A DNA stretch of 51,565 nucleotides from positions 1 to 51,565 of the forward strand of contig JAGWZE010000025.1 of assembly GCA_018969015.1 (NCBI GenBank), in the 5' to 3' direction. This DNA comes from Alphaproteobacteria bacterium (lineage in GTDB: Bacteria > Pseudomonadota > Alphaproteobacteria > Caulobacterales > Aquidulcibacteraceae). Position numbers and translations under genes: made by a program. Shown one piece after another: positions 51,474 through 51,565 of this stretch (position 1 is the first letter of the stretch; every line of letters begins with the position of its first letter). Under the pieces are notes generated by a model. That model was not told where the DNA came from and ran no database searches. It saw only the letters and a list, made by a program, of their open reading frames with translations.

Positions 51474-51565
51474 TCACCTCAACGCCCGCCGCAACGCCCC
51501 ATCGTCGTAATAGGTCTCCCGCGCGCGACGGCGCAGCGGCGCGGCGGCGGCGGTGAGGCGGGCGC
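51474..51565 (-). CDS. C-terminal fragment of an unidentified gene (5' end outside window)
   Basis: A reverse frame running off the window end closes with a TGA at 51474-51476. Its last residues, ARETYYDDGALRRALR, look like a genuine protein C-terminus with host codon usage, in contrast with the preceding atypical gene. No family can be named from 30 residues. Confidence 0.45.
   Translation of the reverse strand, partial: ARLTAAAAPLRRRARETYYDDGALRRALR

Noticed and set aside
50390-51565. Integration site (att repeat) for an element at the tRNA
   Set aside because: No duplicate of the tRNA 3' end and no integrase was found in the remaining 1.2 kb.
1-51565. CRISPR array or prophage
   Set aside because: No regularly spaced direct repeats; the only phage-like gene is the solitary DUF2793 protein.

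Overview
The window is high-GC DNA from an alphaproteobacterium, most likely Caulobacterales or a close relative such as Hyphomonadaceae. This rests on gene content: an argB - DUF1036 - HAD nucleotidase - dapD block, a PodJ-like polarity protein with GANTC sites and a CtrA-like box upstream, a small CC_3452-like secreted protein, a DUF2793 protein and TIGR02186 beside TauE. It is an ordinary chromosomal segment. There is no CRISPR array, no prophage block and no complete insertion sequence.

Layout. 1-141 is the tail of a probable IS481-type element. 315-4100 is a compact forward block (argB, DUF1036 protein, pyrimidine 5'-nucleotidase, dapD). A repeat-rich gap follows, then a reverse lipoprotein/thiolase pair, a coiled-coil membrane protein and an acyl-CoA dehydrogenase. 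10.3-13 kb holds small envelope proteins and ExoD. 13.0-16.5 kb is a translationally coupled cytosine methyltransferase - Vsr - FAD monooxygenase unit. 16.5-22.2 kb holds an OmpA lipoprotein, a hybrid kinase without its histidine, a membrane-anchored methyltransferase and an ABC-2 transporter.

22.4-30.2 kb is a co-oriented reverse fatty-acid oxidation cluster: MerR regulator, two acyl-CoA dehydrogenases, OsmC, thiolase and a FadB/FadJ-type protein. Its promoter carries a perfect operator-like palindrome. 30.9-37.6 kb holds the PodJ-like protein and a TauE/TIGR02186/DUF3429 operon. 37.6-44.8 kb is mixed: an orphan phage-collar protein, PdeM, a DUF885 peptidase, an acyltransferase, and a hydrolase-TetR pair with a near-perfect TetR operator before an SDR gene. 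44.8-50.2 kb is envelope and iron related: a Fur-boxed TonB receptor, SIMPL protein, MliC-like lipoprotein, free methionine sulfoxide reductase and two tandem glycine-zipper proteins. tRNA-Ile2 (CAT) at 50.3 kb is followed by a compositionally different membrane protein gene and the 3' end of one more gene.

The most distinctive features are two families of intergenic palindromes (one can fold as a cloverleaf and recurs as whole or half copies; the other occurs as inverted pairs of hairpin units), the kinase with Arg in place of the phosphoacceptor His, and several operators readable directly from the sequence. I found no clearly new multi-gene system. Product names are from sequence recognition only; no database search was possible.
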